DNA of 43,825 bases from Bacteroidales bacterium (GTDB taxonomy: Bacteria; Bacteroidota; Bacteroidia; Bacteroidales; UBA1402): assembly GCA_017958305.1 (NCBI GenBank), contig JAGDCW010000048.1, positions 1-43,825 on the forward strand, in the 5' to 3' direction. Shown in pieces: positions 41,585 to 43,825 of this stretch. Every line of letters begins with the position of its first letter. Position 1 is the stretch's first letter. Position numbers and translations under genes: made by a program. The notes under the pieces are model-generated. The model saw only the letters and a program-made list of their open reading frames with translations. It made no database searches and was not told the DNA's origin.

Positions 41585-43174
41585 CTATTTCTTGAATTCC
41601 ACGGAAATCTTCTCGATGGGCAGGCTGTCGAGATAGTTCTTCATATAGACGTTGAAACCTGCCACGTCTTCGGGATCGGGATCCACAGCCACGCCCTCGT
41701 TGCCGGCGAAGACCACCTGGTCCAGGTAGTCGGGCAAACTCAGGTGCTGCTGGTTGTTGACCACGAAGCCGGCCAACAGGGCGATACCCCAGGCACCCCC
41801 CTCGCCTGCCGTCTCCATGACGGAAATCGGCGTGTTCAGGGCAGCGGCCAGCAAGCGCTGACCCACCTTGGGCGTGGTGAAATAACCGCCGTGACCCGTG
41901 AGCCGGTCCACTTTGACCTTCTCCTCGTTCAACAGGATGTCGTTGCCGATCTTCAGGACACAGATGGCGCCGTACAGATGGGCACGCATGAAATTGGCCA
42001 GGTTGAATTTGTCGTTGGCCGAGCGGACGAAGAGCGGACGGCCGTCGGCCGTGCCCGTGATGGGTTCACCCGAGACATAGTTGTACGACACAATACCGCC
42101 GCAGTCGGCGTCGCCCGTCAGAGCCGCATTGAACAAGTTGCAATAAAGCTCGTAGGTGCTCAGCTTGATACCCAGCAGTTCCTGGTATTCCTTGAACAAG
42201 CTTACCCAGGCATTGATGTCGGAGGTGCAGTTGTTGCAGTGCACCATGGCCACCAGGCTGCCGTCGGGGGTCGTTACCATGTCGATCATCTCATAGGGGC
42301 GCGACAATTCCTTTTCCAGTACTATCATCGAGAAGGACGATGTACCGGCCGAGACATTGCCTGTGCGCTGCTTGACGGCATTGGTGGCCACCATGCCCGT
42401 ACCGGCGTCGCCTTCGGGCGGACAGAACGGAATGCCGGGTTTCAGGTGACCCGAGGCATCCAGCAGGCGGGCGCCTTCGGCCGTCAGGCTGCCGGCATTT
42501 TCACCAGCCACCAGCACTTCGGGCAGGATGTCGGAAAGTTTCCAGGCAAAGCCCTTGGGAGCCACCAGCTTGTCAAACTTCTCGACCATCGTCTTGTCGT
42601 ATTCGCAGGTCTTGGGATCCACAGGAATCATACCCGAGGCATCGCCGACGCCCAACACTTTGCGGCCTGTCAGCTGCCAGTGGATGTAACCGGCCAACGT
42701 GGTCAGGAAATCGATTTCCGACACGTGTTTCTCTCCGTTGAGGATGGCCTGATACAGGTGGGAGATACTCCAGCGCAGCGGAATGTTGTACTTGAAGAGC
42801 TTGGACAAGGCGGCAGCGGCGACAGCGGTATTGGTATTGCGCCAAGTGCGGAACTCAGCCAGCATCTCGTTGCCCTTGAAAGGCATGTAGCCGTGCATCA
42901 TGGCGCTGACACCGATGGCTGCCAGCGACTCGATTTCCACACCATACTGTTCGAGCACGTGTTTGCGCAGGTCGGCATAGCAACCCTGCAAACCACCCCG
43001 GATGTCCTCCAGGCTGTAGGTCCAGAGACCGTTCACCAATTTGTTTTCCCAGTTGTGGCTGCCCTGGGCGATGGGCTTGTTGTCGGGGTCGATCAAGACC
43101 GCCTTGATACGGGTCGAACCGAATTCGATACCCAATACGGCTTGGCCGTTGGCAATAATTGTTTTAGCGTCCAT
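41585..43174 (-). CDS. Ribulokinase-type FGGY carbohydrate kinase
   Basis: A 529-residue sugar kinase of the FGGY family. The N-terminal ATPase-like domain has [17 protein letters not shown] near 13 and [13 protein letters not shown] near 90. The C-terminal domain has the sugar-binding/phosphoryl region [16 protein letters not shown] near 252, [14 protein letters not shown] near 274, [22 protein letters not shown] near 425 and [13 protein letters not shown] near 457. The nearest known context is the arabinose cluster of Bacteroides, where a kinase of this type phosphorylates L-ribulose (or D-xylulose). Its position eight bases after araA supports L-ribulose, so araB-like is the likely role. 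Confidence 0.9.
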   Translation of the reverse strand: MDAKTIIANGQAVLGIEFGSTRIKAVLIDPDNKPIAQGSHNWENKLVNGLWTYSLEDIRGGLQGCYADLRKHVLEQYGVEIESLAAIGVSAMMHGYMPFKGNEMLAEFRTWRNTNTAVAAAALSKLFKYNIPLRWSISHLYQAILNGEKHVSEIDFLTTLAGYIHWQLTGRKVLGVGDASGMIPVDPKTCEYDKTMVEKFDKLVAPKGFAWKLSDILPEVLVAGENAGSLTAEGARLLDASGHLKPGIPFCPPEGDAGTGMVATNAVKQRTGNVSAGTSSFSMIVLEKELSRPYEMIDMVTTPDGSLVAMVHCNNCTSDINAWVSLFKEYQELLGIKLSTYELYCNLFNAALTGDADCGGIVSYNYVSGEPITGTADGRPLFVRSANDKFNLANFMRAHLYGAICVLKIGNDILLNEEKVKVDRLTGHGGYFTTPKVGQRLLAAALNTPISVMETAGEGGAWGIALLAGFVVNNQQHLSLPDYLDQVVFAGNEGVAVDPDPEDVAGFNVYMKNYLDSLPIEKISVEFKK

Positions 43175-43182
43175 GTTGCGTT

Positions 43183-43825
43183 TTATTTAAGGGCCTTGTT
43201 CAACATATAGTAAACTTCATTGTTGCGAAGCGTCTGCTTGAAGTCGGCCGTGGTGGTTTGTTTGTTGATGCGGACATACTCGATGCCGAGGATTTCGGCA
43301 AAGTCTTCCCAATATTCTTCGGTGATGTCGTAGGAGAAGGCGCTGTGGTGCGTACCACCGGCCAGGATCCAGGCACCGGCCCCGATCTCAAACGAAGGCT
43401 GCGGCACCCACAGGGCGCTGGCCACCGGCAGTTTGGGCATGGGCTTGGGCTCGATGCACTCCACTTCCTGCGAAATCAGGCGGAAACGGTTGCCCAGGTC
43501 CACCACGGTGGCCTTGTAGCCATGGCCCACCTTCGAGGTGAAGACCAGACGGGCGGTCTGCTGCTTGCGGATACCGATACCCAGGACATGCACTTCCAGT
43601 TTGGGTTTGTCCACTGCGATCAGCGGGCAAACTTCCAGCATATGGCTTTGCAGGCAGGACGAGCGGTCGCCGGCGAAGTTGAGCGTGTAATCCTCCAGGA
43701 AGGAGCAACCGGTAGGCATGCCCTGCTGTATGACCCAAAGTGTGCGATAGAGGCAGGCGGTCTTCCAGTCGCCCTCGGCACCGAAGCCGATACCCTCGGC
43801 CATCAGGCGCTGGGAGGCCAGGCCG
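43183..43825 (-). CDS. araA: L-arabinose isomerase, C-terminal part (cut by window edge)
   Basis: AraA converts L-arabinose to L-ribulose. About 213 codons of its C-terminal part are present, and the frame stays open to the window's right edge, so the start lies beyond 43825. Recognisable segments are [20 protein letters not shown] at the edge, [23 protein letters not shown] and [10 protein letters not shown], containing the conserved Glu and His residues that bind the catalytic manganese. It is followed after eight bases by the ribulokinase-type gene, forming an arabinose operon. Confidence 0.93.
   Translation of the reverse strand, partial: GLASQRLMAEGIGFGAEGDWKTACLYRTLWVIQQGMPTGCSFLEDYTLNFAGDRSSCLQSHMLEVCPLIAVDKPKLEVHVLGIGIRKQQTARLVFTSKVGHGYKATVVDLGNRFRLISQEVECIEPKPMPKLPVASALWVPQPSFEIGAGAWILAGGTHHSAFSYDITEEYWEDFAEILGIEYVRINKQTTTADFKQTLRNNEVYYMLNKALK

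Overview
The window is a stretch of ordinary chromosome from a high-GC member of the Bacteroidota, most likely Bacteroidales. Four observations point there. Several genes are preceded by the Bacteroidota promoter pattern (TTG or TTTG, about 18-20 bases, then TAnnTTTG). Families largely confined to the phylum are present: DUF4290, DUF4293, the short omega-like RNA polymerase subunit, the HU-CCDC81/SPOR protein, DUF1460 and a DPP5-like S9 peptidase. Gene neighbourhoods such as murA-rimM-M23-dxr-rseP are familiar from the order. Recognisable Shine-Dalgarno sequences are largely absent. The genus cannot be fixed from the sequence alone. No prophage, CRISPR array or transposase gene is visible.

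Layout, left to right. Bases 4-131 form a compact element bounded by perfect 18-bp inverted ends and packed with internal hairpins; it lies just past the end of ribE. ribE (minus) and tRNA-His (plus) diverge from a shared promoter region. On the minus strand follow ffh-folD-DUF1460, and then a small surface-glycan-like cluster of GT2, B12-binding radical SAM enzyme, GT2 and NAD-dependent epimerase. From 18809 down to 8314 the minus strand carries an almost gapless ten-gene run: PBP1A, a C_GCAxxG_C_C protein, tsaB, DUF4290, murA, rimM, a degenerate M23 protein, dxr, an RseP-like protease and an EEP-family hydrolase. It has one good promoter, back to back with that of the plus-strand pyrB-pyrI-flavin reductase-glyA unit. 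A MATE transporter and a carbon-nitrogen hydrolase follow on the plus strand.

From 24604 to 30844 the minus strand holds an HU-like/SPOR envelope protein, pgk, a DPP5-like lipoprotein peptidase, and bamD-rpoZ-DUF4293. uvrB and yggS are plus-strand genes flanking two minus-strand envelope genes: an OmpP1/FadL-like barrel and a secreted protein with a Tyr/Trp/His-rich middle and a very long Ser/Thr/Arg-rich tail. The right end is a pentose/arabinose region on the minus strand: araA (cut by the window edge), a ribulokinase-type FGGY kinase, transketolase, then panE, tatA, tatC and rpiB. AraA, the kinase, transketolase and RpiB would together feed arabinose into the pentose phosphate pathway.

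Most of the window is housekeeping. The parts most worth a second look are the palindromic element at the left edge, the aromatic/serine-rich secreted protein, the glycosyltransferase/radical SAM cluster, the HU-SPOR protein with a strong terminator abutting its start codon, MurA with Asp in place of the usual catalytic Cys, and the M23 protein that has lost two active-site histidines.
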